DNA of 64,000 nucleotides from Gnetum montanum (taxonomy: Eukaryota; Streptophyta; Gnetopsida; Gnetales; Gnetaceae): positions 274,032 through 338,031 of the forward strand of contig MNCI01016265.1 in assembly GCA_015680685.1 (NCBI GenBank), given 5' to 3'. Of this stretch, positions 46,311 to 57,800 are shown in pieces. Each line of letters begins with the position of its first letter. The stretch's first letter is position 1. The position numbers were made by a program, and so were the translations under genes. The notes beneath the pieces are model-generated. The model saw only the letters and a list, made by a program, of their open reading frames with translations, was not told the DNA's origin and ran no database searches.

Positions 46311-46899
46311 AAAGTCCTATCCTTGAAAATTTCAAGGAGAATGAATGAGGAATTGTATATAAGTAGAGAAATCTATGTATTACATATAGTGACATAGGAT
46401 GTAACTACATGCAAAAAAATTTCAGCCTCAAATAGACTACTATTTTAACATGTAAAAATTATGCTAAACCAGCATGTGTACAAAAGTACTTATATGTAGC
46501 AACCATAAAATAAGAAAGCACTTATTAGTTGATGATAGAAGAAGAATGAAAGTTTGATATATGCATAAAATTAACAAAAAAATTCCCATATGTTTACATG
46601 GATAAATTGGACAAAATGGAATGAGTTGGAAACTTTTCCAAGAAAGACATCAATAGGAAGAAGATATGGACTAGGAAAAGTTAGAAATTCTAAACAAAAT
46701 AAATCATTCAATTGAACTCAAGAAATTATTGAATTCTCTTGAATATATGTTTTTGAATAATGGTAAACTAGTAATTTTTAATGTCAACCTCACTAAGGAA
46801 TAAAGGTAAAAGTTATTGGATATTGTTAACAAATGACCAAAGGCCTTTGCTTGGTCATATGATGAAATTACAAGAATTGATTTATGCATACGATAGCAT

Positions 46900-47220
46900 C
46901 ACATCTACACAGATTTAACCATGAAACCACATTGTGAACTTTAACAAAGATTGAATTCCAAGTTAAAAGAAATCATCAAGTAGGAGCTTGAAAATTTACT
47001 TAAAGTAGGATTCATCTATCCTATTATAAATAGTGATTAGATTATCCAATTATCATCATTTGAAGAAAGGGTAGAAAATAAAGAATTCGCATTGATTTCA
47101 GGTTGTTGAACATAACCACCTATAAGGATCATTTTTCTTTAACATTTATTTACCATGTTATAGATACCATTATAGGGCATAAATGTTACAATTTTTTAGA
47201 TGGATATAGTGAATACAATT
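46900..47220 (+). pseudogene. Element E reverse transcriptase, 5' part
   Basis: RLNSKLKEIIK then ELENLLKVGFIYPI (about 46950-47030) are the RT entry segment, followed by NITTYKDHFSLTFIYHVID and HKCYNFLDGYSEYN (about 47108-47218). The last motif contains the first catalytic Asp (FLDGYS). The segment where WRVCIDYR would stand is shortened. The frame is cut by element D at the target site CAATT (47216-47220). The continuation is at 56531. Confidence 0.75.
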
Positions 47221-48121
47221 TGATGAGTGGTGAGGTACCCCTATGCTCAACCATACGAATCACAAGTGTTCATGCATGATCTGGTCGAATTCCGTGGATG
47301 GGACTAGCTGTGGCATCTAGATCGTTAGTCTTTGATCATAGTTCACTATCTTCCCACTTGGACTAGTGGTAGCTTTGTCACATATGGTTTAGTCTAAAGT
47401 GAGGCATATGATGCTGTCTAATCCTATGTTGCTCCTAATGACGATAAAGAGATAAGTTAACTAAGATAATGAACAATGGAAAATGAGATCTAAACTACCC
47501 TATGTGTGATGAGTGTCCACTCTTAATCATTCATATACACTTGGACTTCATGAGACTACTTCTAGGATTGCCAAGCATATGTCACTGGATGTGCCAAATG
47601 ATACACTACTAGATTACCAAGTATCTACACTTAAATGCTTATGGTTAAGGCATACACATTTCACTTAATGACAGGAATAGTAAATAGCAATAAATGAAAA
47701 TGTTAACTAAAGTAAATAGTAAATAATTAACCATTAAATAAATAATTAAATCAATAATAAATCTAAGTGAATGTGGCAATGATGAAAGTAATCCTGATCT
47801 TCATTTCTAGTCATGTAATGTGTCCAAGTATGTCACACTCAAATAAAGATGCTGTACAATTACAAACATCACACTACGAGCATGCACTGGGAATAATAGG
47901 ACTCTAAGAAAGACTATCAAAAACTAAGAACTAAAACTAAAACTCTATTGCCTATCTCTTCTTGCCCCAACTGTGCACCCAAGTGCTATATTTATAGGCA
48001 TGCACAGAGGAGACAACATCAGATATCCAACATTTCTTTCTAGCTCCGACATCAGGTATTCAATATTGAGGCTTTGACATTAGGTAGCTAATGTCAAAGC
48101 CAATAGATTCACGACTCATCA
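47221..48121 (-). repeat. 3' LTR of D (901 bases, reversed)
   Basis: On the plus strand it starts TGATGAGTGGTGAGG and ends CACGACTCATCA. The TATA box in reverse is at about 47988-47996. U3 (48010-48110) has repeats of the type GACATTAGGTAxxTAATGTC. Confidence 0.92.
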
Positions 48122-48132
48122 TATCCTCATGA
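48122..48132 (-). promoter_or_regulatory. Polypurine tract of D, weak
   Basis: On the minus strand CATGAGGATA precedes the 3' LTR. It is less pure than in B (TGGGGGTA), probably through G to A decay. Confidence 0.5.
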
Positions 48133-48310
48133 CTGAATGAAAACTTGTCCATGAGTTAAACAAAATGAGGAACAAGTTCTTTACAAAATATTGGGAAGGT
48201 ATGGGATTATTGACTAACTTAAACAACAAACAAAATAATTAACTCTTACATGCCATAGTGGTGTAGTACAAAAATGGGACACAATATTATAAGATGCAAA
48301 ACTGGAAAGC

Positions 48311-51063
48311 TCATGTAGTTCCCAGAGGCGGCAGCTCCTCTATTGGTTTCTTCCCTTTGTCACTAAGCTTGCGAAATTGGTAATGATTAAGCAACACCTG
48401 CAAATTTTCCTCTTCCGTTCTTGGATCATGTACTATCTAGGCTGCTAAACCAATGTGTGTTGGCATTGGTACGTCCTAAGGGCATGATAGTTGTAGGAAC
48501 ATTTGATTAGCCTTCACATACCAAGCTACAAACTATCATCATTCCTCCTCAAAGTTCCTATCTTTTTCTCTAAGTTCATGATAATTTGTTAATCTTCTAG
48601 CTAGGTTTGAGGTGACATCCTTTTATCCTTGGTAGTTGACTTTAACTGCTTCCAATTCCAAGTTTGCCACATGAAACTTATGCAAAGTGTCTTTTTGATC
48701 TACAAACTCTTTTTCATACAATGCATAAGTGGTTGCTACCTACTTCTCTAGCTCATTCTGAGATCAACTTGTTGTTAACATGGCAAGGTTGGCATATTTG
48801 AGGTTAGCCAATGCCATGTATTCTTTCAAATCTTTGATCTGCAGGTCTTTATTCTTTACTTTCGCCTAGTGGAGCAAGGCATAGCTATCTAGAATTGGCT
48901 ACCACTCAAGATTTTGTGTTGACAGGGATCTTATGTGGGCTTTAGCCATTTAGATTTCTTTTTCATTTATTTGCTTATACATGCCTACTTGGTCATGGAA
49001 GTGTTCCCTTAACTTCTCGTGCTTCTTGGCCTCGTTCTGCCATGCACTGATTTCTATTATTGATTTTTGTTGAATCACATGGGCCTCCTCCATTGAGAGG
49101 GTTCTATTGTCTTTGGCCAATTTATTAATGCCCTGGTTGACCCTCACGAGTTAATCTCTTAACTGGTGGATGCTCTCCTCAAGAATGTTCTTTTGCTTTT
49201 TGACTATGGTCGACCTTGAATTCTCAGTGATGAGCTGCTTGTTTTCTTCTTATGCAGCGATCAATGCCTTTTTGTAAGCATGGGATTGCGCATCAGCAGT
49301 AGAGGCATTTCAAACCACTTTCTCTTTTTCTTCTTCTACAGCTATGCTCTCCTTAGTTAGCTTGGACAATAGTTCCATCTTAAATTATTCTAGCTAGTCA
49401 GGTGCAACAAAATGAGTAGGATCCCTTTGTTCAGCTCTTAGGGTAGTCACTCTTATTGTAATCTTTGCACTTTTGCTTCTACATGTTCTGCCTTGACTTC
49501 ATCCATGACCAGCTTCCCTTTAGTGGCAATGAAGTTTGACTATGCTACAGTGACATAACTAGTGATGTTAAACAAAGTAGTCATCACTTGCCTCATCTGC
49601 AGTAATTGATCCAATACATCCTCATGCACCACAAGACTCATTAAAGTCCTAGCCAACATCTACACATCTCTGGTCCCACTAAGATCTACTAGGGACACAA
49701 TAGGCATGTTGAATGATTCTTTAATATGATCTGTGATCACTTCTGCTACACCTACTACATCCTAATGTTGCATTACCACAACTATGACACCTTCTTTGGT
49801 TTTGAGAATTACCTGAAAGGATGTGGCATTCCCAGAGATTTTCTTGGACCATTGGGATCCTCCTCTTAATTGTAACAAGAGCTTCCCCCTTGTTGGATCA
49901 GCTAAAATAGTGGGTTGTATGGCATCATCAATTACTCTAAAGAGGTTGGACTCATCCCTACTTCCCCAGTTGATAGCTTCAGCGATCTTTTGTAGATGGC
50001 TCATTGAGGGCTTGTAATCTTGTGGTAGTGATAGTGGAGCTTACAGTGACATTGGAGCTTGTTTTTTTAGGTGCTATTTAGGCTCACATTATTTTTCTGC
50101 TTTTGGATTTGCTTTCTTCTCTAGTTCTTGTTCTTCACCAAAATCCTTTCTTGGTGCTACAGGTTTAAGGAGTTCGATGAAGGAGGTGTTTTGAGCCTTC
50201 CTGGGGATATCATTCATATATCCTAGGACTCTAGCATGTTTTCATAGCTTTCTAATTAGGCAAGGAAATGGAAGTTTTGGTTTCCCTACCTTTTCCTCTT
50301 CAAATCACCAATGAATTTCAGTGAAGTAGAATTGGGGAAGATTGACCACATATTTTTCCATTAAGATAGCACTTCCCCTAGTCGCATGTGTTGAAATTCG
50401 GTTGAGCCCTTTGGTGGGAAATAAATGATATATACCAATCTTGAAATATGTCCTCTCCTCTAGAGTTAGTTCATTATATGTTTTATCTTCTTTGTCATAT
50501 GCTTGTTTCAACCATAGTTTTTTGGTATCAGGGTTAGATTTGGTGGACAGATGGGCTACCTTAGCCCCATCGTTTGGAAAATTTAGAGCTGCTATAATTG
50601 CCTTGACTGAGAAAGAGACATTAACTCCAAAAATATTGATGGTGGTGCCCTCATCTTTGTTGTGCTAGAATTGATAAGTCTCGCCAAGGTACCACTTGCC
50701 ATTGTCTAAAAGAATGGATCATAGAGGTGATGCCCTAAGTTGTATTCGAATTGCTTTTGGAGAAAAATTCATAAATGATTTGAAGTTTATTTCCATGATG
50801 ACTAAGGTTAATGTGGATTTTTCTTGAATGGCCATACGGTAATCAGGGGGCAACGTGAGAAGTTGTCCCTACATAGGAGCTGGTGGTTCTATGGCCTTTT
50901 CTTGGATTGACTCTCTAATAGCAAGGGCCTCTTGATGGATGCTAAAATATTGGGCTTCCTACTCTTGATGTTCTACTAGCTCATCCTATTGGCCTTGACC
51001 ACCTCATGGGCATTTAGATGCCCTGTGTGAAGGTTCTCCTTGTGCTCCTCTTTTTGGGGCCAT
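48311..51063 (-). pseudogene. Accessory ORF of element D (about 920 codons)
   Basis: This is collinear with the accessory ORF of B from the start MAPKRGAQGEPSHRASK (51063) to the end GKKPIEELPPLGTT (TGA at 48313-48311). The first domain is again clear: KWYLGETYQF, EDKTYNELTLEERTYFKIG, HLFPTKGLNRIS, then KLPFPCLIRKL. A middle part reads AINWGSRDESNLFRVIDDAIQP and QLRGGSQWSKKISGNATSFQV (50004-49762). The C-terminal third (LSMEEAHVIQQ, NEAKKHEKLREHFHDQ, 49147-48950) is helical and charged, like a coiled coil. One frame holds from 51063 to about 49760; at least one shift follows. Stops mostly replace Q or W. No homologue is named with certainty; a plant gypsy 'transposon protein' domain is the best guess. 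Confidence 0.7.
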
Positions 51064-51110
51064 CTGTAATCAAGCAAAGATCAAGTGTTACTAAGGTTGA
51101 ATTTTTTATC
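51064..51110 (-). promoter_or_regulatory. 3' splice site immediately before the accessory ORF of D
   Basis: On the minus strand the sequence reads AACCTTAGTAACACTTGATC, TTTGCTTGATTACAG, then ATGGCCCC. It matches the site in B in position, in the final CAG and in the ATGGCCCCAAA that follows. It suggests that the accessory ORF is read from a spliced RNA starting in the 5' LTR. Confidence 0.65.
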
Positions 51111-51977
51111 ATTAATGAATTTATACCTTACTCATTACCTTAGTTCATTAAGTTCTTAGTTTGTATGATTGTAGAGTTAGAAAAAATTTTCAAGAAAAAT
51201 TCCCAAAAAGTGTCTATCTCCCAATATGACCTTACATAGTTAATTTCTTTTTCCTTGTGTGGCTTGTTATGATGATTATGGTCCCTTAGATGGAAAAATT
51301 AAGGTTTCTGGCATTAATACAATTGATTATTCATGATAACACCTAAATTTTTAAACACTCTTACCCTTATAATACCTTTCGGGTGATAGCAAATTTTTTC
51401 TCAATTGGAACAAGTTTTCCACATGAGCATCCCCCATGACTAACTTGAACACTTAGGGTTCAGATAGGTTCAAATGGCACAGAAATCGAAGTAGTAGAGA
51501 GACAAATATCATAAGTGGAAAGTGGGTGCATAGAGCTTTGAGTCATGAGAGAAAATTTAAACAACTTCCCCATTGCAAATGATGAAAATGAAGTTTGGGC
51601 ACCACAGGGGTCATATATATATAGGTTTGATTGACCTAATGTTGTGTAACTGATGTCATGTCCAACTTGTCAACGTCAAGGTCCAAGAATAATCACCAAA
51701 TGGGGTAGTTGAACATGGAAATTGAAGCTTTGTGATTGGTTGGAAGGTTTGAGGTCAGGTTCATAGTTTTGGGTAAGTGGAGAATTAGTTTGAGGTATTA
51801 GAAGTGGTTGAAAGTGAAGTCATCGATGTGAAAAGCATTAGAATGAGCAAGAAAAAGGGCATGAAAATCGAAGTTGTGGATAGATCAAGTTACATAAGAA
51901 GGGAAACAACAAAATGTAACAAATAAGCATGTGGAAGGTTAAGAATGATGTGGTTGTATCAAGCAAGTACAAGTTAC

Positions 51978-52080
51978 AAAAGTTACACAAGTGGATCCTC
52001 CCCAAAGCAGGCTCTAGCCTATGATGCCCTTGTGTAACCATACCTAAAAATGTCTATAGGCACTAAAGGAGTTGAATGCA
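51978..52080 (-). other. Conserved non-coding block 2 in D
   Basis: On the minus strand: TTTAGTGCCTATAGACA, CACAAGGGCATCATAGGC, then TTTGGGGAGGATCCACTTG and TGTAACTTTTGTAACTTG. It is collinear with 32968-32884 (B) and 20095-20194 (A2). Confidence 0.7.
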
Positions 52081-52477
52081 ATGCATACCTATGCAACAAA
52101 ACACACATGTTAAAATCACCAATTTGAGATAATAACTCGATGTTACACAAAATCACAAGTTATGATCACCTGGACAATGAGATGAGATGGACTATAGAAA
52201 GGATGGTAGAAATTAGGACATGAGGTGGCTTACCATGGTTACAATGAAACCTTGTGTGTTATTAATGGTTAAATAATCATGAGTCCTTCTTTCCAAGATT
52301 CAAAGCAAGTCCAAACCACATTGTAATGACATCACACTATTTCATCACATTGGTGGACAACCATAAGACTATCATAGTTGTCAGGAGTAACATCACTTGG
52401 TGTTTTGTCCAAGGGAGGAGCTAATTTATGGCACACATGTTTTTTTGTGTATTTTTTTCGATTATGAGAAGCTGGCA

Positions 52478-52504
52478 ACCTTCAGGCATGGGTACATGTC
52501 TTTC
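52478..52504 (-). other. Conserved non-coding block 1 in D
   Basis: On the minus strand GAAAGACATGTACCCATG then CCTGAAGGT, as in A1, A2 and B. It lies about 0.5 kb after the gag stop region. Confidence 0.7.
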
Positions 52505-52999
52505 TAGTGGGACCCATAAAAGTTTATTCAATGATTTTTTAGTTTACTTTGATTTCCATTTTTCATTAGATCTACAAGGATATGGTTACAACCTCAACAA
52601 CATGATAGAACATACATAAGTGGCCAAAGAGAATCCACAAATCCCCTTGATGTCACACCCCTTACATTCCACCTTGGTTCTGCACTCTTTTTTCTAGACA
52701 TAATGATTATGAAGTTATTTTTAGTTTCATGGTAAAAAAGGATGTCATTATGACTAGATCAAGAACCTCATATTAATGGAATGGGTGGGTGGGTGGATGT
52801 CATGGTCTCAATGTCCAAATGATTAGTCCCCTATGACTTGACAACATAGAGAAAACCTCACCTTAATGGGCAACATGATCATTTTATTCACAAGTGAGAT
52901 TACACAATAAAGAAAATGAAAACAACAACTAGAAAAAATTAGAAGAAATAGGAAGAATTGGATCAAGAAATAGGAAAATGATAAAAAATTGTAAAACAA

Positions 53000-55498
53000 A
53001 AAGATGAGAAATACTTAAGAATCTTGAAGATTATAATGGGGGGTAACCCCCAGGACTAAACATGAAGCCATGGCAAGGATGAATAAGTGGATAAATAGGA
53101 TCCATGCATGTATGAAACATTGGTAATTATTCATGCCCTAGCCACTAGGTGTCTGTTGGTGGTGCAGTGGTTGGGTAGAAAAATCATTGGTCACACACTT
53201 GATTATTATATGTCTAGTAGGTTAGGATATGAGGTCTATGATCGTGATGGATGTCCAACCCATGAGTGCACCATTGATCATGATATGGTATGCATGGATT
53301 TGTTTGTCTCCCCACACTATTAGATTCATTATTTATGTTTGGGATTGGAGTAATGATGGATGGTGGCCCTTGTGTATGATCAAAGGACATTGATTGTGAC
53401 CAGGAAGGTGGTGCATTAGATTGGCATTATGCTGGCTTGGATGATGTGGTGGGTTCATGCGTGGTTCACTTTGGTTTGTGATCTTTTGTTCAAAAAGGAC
53501 ATTTTCTACTTTGCGGTTGAGACCCACTAGTGTTAATGTGTTTATGCACATTTGCAGCACAAGTGGCATTTGTTTGTTGATATTGGAATGCTAAACCTTC
53601 TTGTGTTGCTAGTGGTGGCATATAATGAGGTGGAGTAGGAGGATATCGAAGATAGGATGGATGGTAAGAGGCATGAGGTGGTGATCCTTTAGGGGATGTC
53701 ATGGGTTGATGGTACTCACAAGAGTGGTAGTGACAATTAGAAGTAGAGGATGTAGAACTAGTTGGAGAAACAGGGTGTTGAACATAATATTCATGCAGTT
53801 TTGGTGGATTGGGTTGATTTGGTGGTGGCCTCCTCCACCATTGTGGTTGATGCCACTATGGTTGAGCGTTGTGTTGAGGTTTGTAATAAGTCCCCCTAGG
53901 ATGGTTTGATCGATTGTGGTACTATCTATAATTACCTTGTGGAAGAAGAAATCTCCTTGGCATGTACTTTTTCACAAGCTTAAGATTTAAGGCACCTACT
54001 CAATACAACTATAGATGTAACAAGATTGGGCAATGGCCCTTTGGATGGTCATATATGCAGATGTTGCATCCATTATCTTCCTCTATGTTTGAATCTATAG
54101 CCTCACTTTCTTTAACCATTTTTCCCGTTTGCCAAAAAGTGTTCCTAGCTACTTCTTGGTTATGTATCCTTTGTTTATTGTGATTGCCTAGCTTATTTTT
54201 CATGATCCTCTCCTCGACCATCTCAATGAGAGTTGTAACATTTTCATATATCCATTTGGACATCCTATTAAATTGTGCTTTAAGTTCATTAATAGACTTC
54301 TGTATTACAAGGTTTGTTGCGGAATCACCCTATCGAGAGTGGTTTCATTCTCCTTACCATAGATCTAGACCTCCTTCTATTGAAGAGTTGGGTTCCATTG
54401 ATATTTCTTGACATTCTCCCATTTTCATATCTCTCATTCGTCTTTTTCCACACGCTTAGAGCCTGTATAATTGCCTTGGTGCATACATCCCAAGAGTCTC
54501 CCTTGTTTCATTACAAAGCCCATCTATGATGTGGAAAAGTTGCCTTTCCTTAAAGAAACCATGGCTTGGGAATCTATTTAGTAAGGCATAATATCTATCT
54601 AAGGCCATGTCCAAGGGTTCATGTTATTCTTGCTTCCACTCTTGGATTTGTCTCCTTAGGTTGGACACTCTCGCATAGGTTTGGTATTTCTTGTTGAAAA
54701 GTTCCAGCATTGTTGATCATCGTTGGATTGAACTTGGTCTCAACGATCTATACCATACTTCGGCTCTATCGATTAGTGTCCTAGGAAAGAGCTTAAGATT
54801 TTGCCATTTGTTTTCAATGTTGTAATAGATATAGGCATCTTGGAAGGCTTGTAAATGATGTTGTGGATCTAAATCATAGCCTCCTACAAATTTAGGAATA
54901 TTATTCATATGAAGCCTAGGTAGGTGACTCTCTTTGCAATGCCTATCAGATATATTATGGCCTCTATTATCTTCATCATGCTCTTAGTGGCCAAGAAGGG
55001 TTCATCGTCATTAGACAAGTTGTGATGAAAATTTCTATTTGGTTGATGGTGATGAGTAGACTTGTGTTCATGTTGATGACCTTGAGTGTGTCTGCGGATT
55101 TGATTTTTACTTTTATTTCAAACCTTTAGTGGAACTTTATCTCTATAACTACATTCATCTTCTTTAAAACTAGACATTAAAAGGGGAGAGGAAGATGAGG
55201 ATCTAGAAGAATTTCCATGGCTTCTATGGTGTTCCCTAGAGTCCCTTAATTTATCGTTTCTTGGTTTCGGGGAGGTCTTAGGCCTTGAGGCCTTTCCTAG
55301 TTCAAGACTTACATCATCTCCTCCAAGATTGTCTGTCTTAGGTGAATGTAGTCTTTGAGTGTTGTCAAGGTGGTCATGAACATAAGAAATCCTTGCATAC
55401 AGTTGGTCACTCCAATCTTCTTCATCGTATATCTCGTTATTTCTCCAATGAATGCATTCGCTATATAGTGCGTTGTCACTTCCGTGCAAGAGAGACAT
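53000..55498 (-). pseudogene. Element D gag
   Basis: The N-terminal part is open for 126 codons from MSLLHGSDNALYSECIHWRN (55498), with a basic stretch (KASRPKTSPKPRNDKLRD) and a serine-rich linker. The gag domain follows: MNNIPKFVGGYDLDPQHHLQAFQDAYIYYNI (about 54908-54815), LKLFPRTLIDRAEVWYRSLRPSSIQR, ARVSNLRRQIQEWKQE, DRYYALLNRFPSHGFFKERQLFHIIDGLCNETRETLGMYA. A K/E-rich stretch (about 54263-54100) leads to the knuckle CNICIYDHPKGHCP (about 54072-54030), C-x2-C-x3-H-x4-C. The C-terminal region is P/H/Q-rich (53700-53330). Few frameshifts occur, so it is the best preserved gag of this family here. Confidence 0.82.
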
Positions 55499-55604
55499 TG
55501 TTGTTGGTTTATGGCATGTGTGAGCTAATATTTTTAGAAAGGTATATTGTTAATACCTTTACAGTAATTTTGTATAATATAACTAATTTAGATCACTAGC
55601 ATCA

Positions 55605-55622
55605 TCCCCAGCAATGACGCCA
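55605..55622 (-). promoter_or_regulatory. Primer binding site of D, tRNA-Asp type
   Basis: TGGCGTCATTGCTGGGGA on the minus strand matches 15 of 18 bases of the tRNA-Asp complement TGGCGCCGTTGCCGGGGA, the best of the five copies. Confidence 0.75.
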
Positions 55623-55623
55623 A

Positions 55624-56525
55624 TGATGAGTGGCGAGGTACCCCTATGCTCAGCCATATGAATCATAAGCGTTCATGCATGCTTCGGTCAAATTCCATGA
55701 ATGTGACTAGTTATGGCATCTAGATCATTAGGCTTTGATCATAGTTCGCTGTCTTCCCACTTAGACTAGTGGTAGGTTTGTCATGTATGGTTCAGTCCAA
55801 AATGAGGCATATGATGTTGTCTAATTCTATGCTGCTCCTAATGAAAATAAAGAGATAAATTAACTAAGCTAATGAACAATGGAAAATGAGATCTAAACTA
55901 GCCTATGTGAGATGAGTGTCTGCTCTTAATCATTTGTATACACCTTGGACTTAGTGAGACTACTTCTAGGATTGCCAAGCATATGTCATTGGATGTGCCA
56001 AACGATACACTACTGGATTACCAAGTATCTACACTTAAATGCTCATGATTAAGGCATACACATTCCGCTTAATGATAGGAATAGTAAATAGTAATAAATG
56101 AAAATGTTAATTAAAGGAAATAGTAAATAATTAACCATTAAATAAATAATCAAAGCAATAATAAATCTAAGTGAATGTAGCAATGATGAAAGTAATCTTG
56201 ATCTTTATTTTCAGTCATGTAACATGTCCAAGTACGTCACACTCGAACAAAGGTGTCATACGATTACAAACATCACACTGCGTGCATGCACTAGAAATAA
56301 TAGGACTCTAAGAAAGACTATTAAAAACTGAGAACTAAAACTAAAACTCTATTGCTTATCTCTTCTTGCCCCAAATGTGTACGCAAGTGCTGTATTTATA
56401 GGCATGCATAGAGGAGACGACATCGAATATTCAACATTGCTTTTTGGCTCTGACATTGGGTATCCAATATCAGGGCTCTGACATCGGGTACTTGACATCA
56501 AAGTTGACAGATTCACAACTCATCA
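55624..56525 (-). repeat. 5' LTR of D (902 bases, reversed)
   Basis: On the plus strand it starts TGATGAGTGGCGAGG and ends CACAACTCATCA, followed by the target duplication CAATT. It is collinear over its whole length with 47221-48121. Confidence 0.92.
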
Positions 56526-56530
56526 CAATT

Positions 56531-56575
56531 GCATTGAAATTGCTTTAGAGGACCAAGCCAAGACATCCTCCATGT
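56531..56575 (+). pseudogene. Element E reverse transcriptase, resumed after D
   Basis: Joined across one CAATT, the reading continues IEIALEDQAKTS, as expected after GYSGYNQ in gypsy RTs. Similarity then ends, and minus-strand copia sequence begins. The catalytic D-D box is not present. Confidence 0.6.
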
Positions 56576-57800
56576 TCAACTTTTATGCCTTGTTCATAGG
56601 CTGATACTTAATAAAACACTACCTATTTGTAGTCATGTAGTTAGAGCAACCATTATCTATGATCCATATATAAGAAGAGATTTCCTTAATCATCAAGAAT
56701 GCAAAAAAGTTAGAATTACCTTTGGCTATTAATTGCTTACATGCCCTTGTCTTGTAAAGCTATTTGAATTATCTCCTCCTTACTTAGAAGTGTCTTGCAT
56801 AGTGAGGTTTTGTAAGTTTTATAAATTCATTTTCTACCAATACCTTTCTTTAGAATGGTCCTTTGTATATAAAATTTGCACCATGTTACTAATAATGATG
56901 AAGCATATTTACCTTCTCTTAGTTTGTAATGGATCCTTCTTTCTCTTGAACTTGATCTTCCTCTTTGAAATCCTCTAACTCTTTACTAAAATTATCTCCT
57001 CTAAAGTTTTAAGATCTTCAATCATTGATTGGTTGTTCATACCTTAATTAATTAAATGCTCCTCTGTTTTCTTCTACCTATTGAATGTCTTCCTCCTTCC
57101 CAATTTTGATTTTTTATCACATAGACATTCTTTGGGTTGAAATATTTCAATTCTTTTAATTTTCTTAAGAAATTAATCAATTCATCAATTGTATAGATTG
57201 TGAGATCCGTGGTTTGCTAAATGATAGTAATGGCTTAATTATACCTTGGATCATTGTAGAAAACTCAGATAATCTTATTTACATTTTTCTTTGTTATGTA
57301 GTTGTACTGATATCTATACAAATAGCTTATAATTATAAGAATCCTTTCAAGAAAATGTTTAAATAGCTTATCTCTCATCAAACTTAGATTATTAAATTCA
57401 ATGATGTATTTGAGGAGCTTTAACTTTTCATTCTTAGCATTGTATTATATTTATTTTGAAGGATCTTCAAACATTTTTTTGGAGGTGGTTTTGATGATGA
57501 TTCTTTATTTGATTTGTTTAGACACACTTATACATATTATCATCTTGGCAAAGACATCTAGCTTTTTATTTCTGTCAAATTCATTTCTTTGTTCGCTTGT
57601 CAATACAATGAGGTCTTAAGAGATTACAAACCCTTCTCTGACTAAGTACACATTGTCTAGAGCTAAGGTAAATTGACTTCTAGCATCAAAACTTTGATTG
57701 AAAATGCTTCATGTAAATAAATCTTGATTCAAATGATTGATCAAAGAAGGATTTCAATATGATCTTTAAGAATTTCCAAAAACCCTATGAAATGAGCTTG
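56576..57800 (-). pseudogene. Ty1/copia remnant: gag to protease
   Basis: On the minus strand a copia-type gag is readable from about 57680: FDRNKKLDVFAKMIICISVSKQIK, then KTTSKKMFEDPSK, then RDKLFKHFLERI and TIYTIDELINFLRKLKELKYF (57200-57130). Further on, SSYIWIIDNGCSNYMTTNR (about 56690-56635) is the protease start, where D-N-G stands for the usual D-S-G of the copia motif WxxDSGCSxHM. Integrase and RT would lie beyond 56576 but are missing; the remnant is truncated there. Confidence 0.7.

Larger units (their letters stand above)
47221..56525 (-). mobile_element. Element D, complete Athila-like non-autonomous LTR retrotransposon with accessory ORF
   Basis: Both LTRs are nearly equal in length (901 and 902 bases) and the target duplication CAATT is exact (47216-47220 and 56526-56530). 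On the minus strand the order is 5' LTR, primer site, gag (55498-about 53000), conserved blocks, accessory ORF (51063-48311), purine tract, 3' LTR. There is no RT or integrase in 7.5 kb of internal sequence. It is the most complete example of the long form and is inserted in the RT of element E. Confidence 0.93.
42404..56575 (+). mobile_element. Element E, Athila-like element with gag, protease and RT, split by element D
   Basis: Its own sequence is 42404-47220 and 56531-about 56575. The order is LTR, primer site, gag, protease, RT, then truncation. The RT text breaks at GYSEYN (47203-47220) and resumes as IEIALEDQAKT after the D insertion. RNase H, integrase and 3' LTR are absent, since a copia remnant begins right after. 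It is the only member of this gag family in the window with pol, so it hints at what the autonomous form looked like. It is badly decayed. Confidence 0.75.

Noticed and set aside
55342-55599. Plus-strand open frame of 85 codons
   Set aside because: Antisense to the start of element D gag, which matches its paralogues on the minus strand.
48122-55604. Hidden RT or integrase in element D
   Set aside because: I looked on both strands for VPKKD, FxDD/YVDD, DASG, HHxxCC and D-D35-E patterns and saw none; the space is filled by gag, conserved blocks and the accessory ORF.
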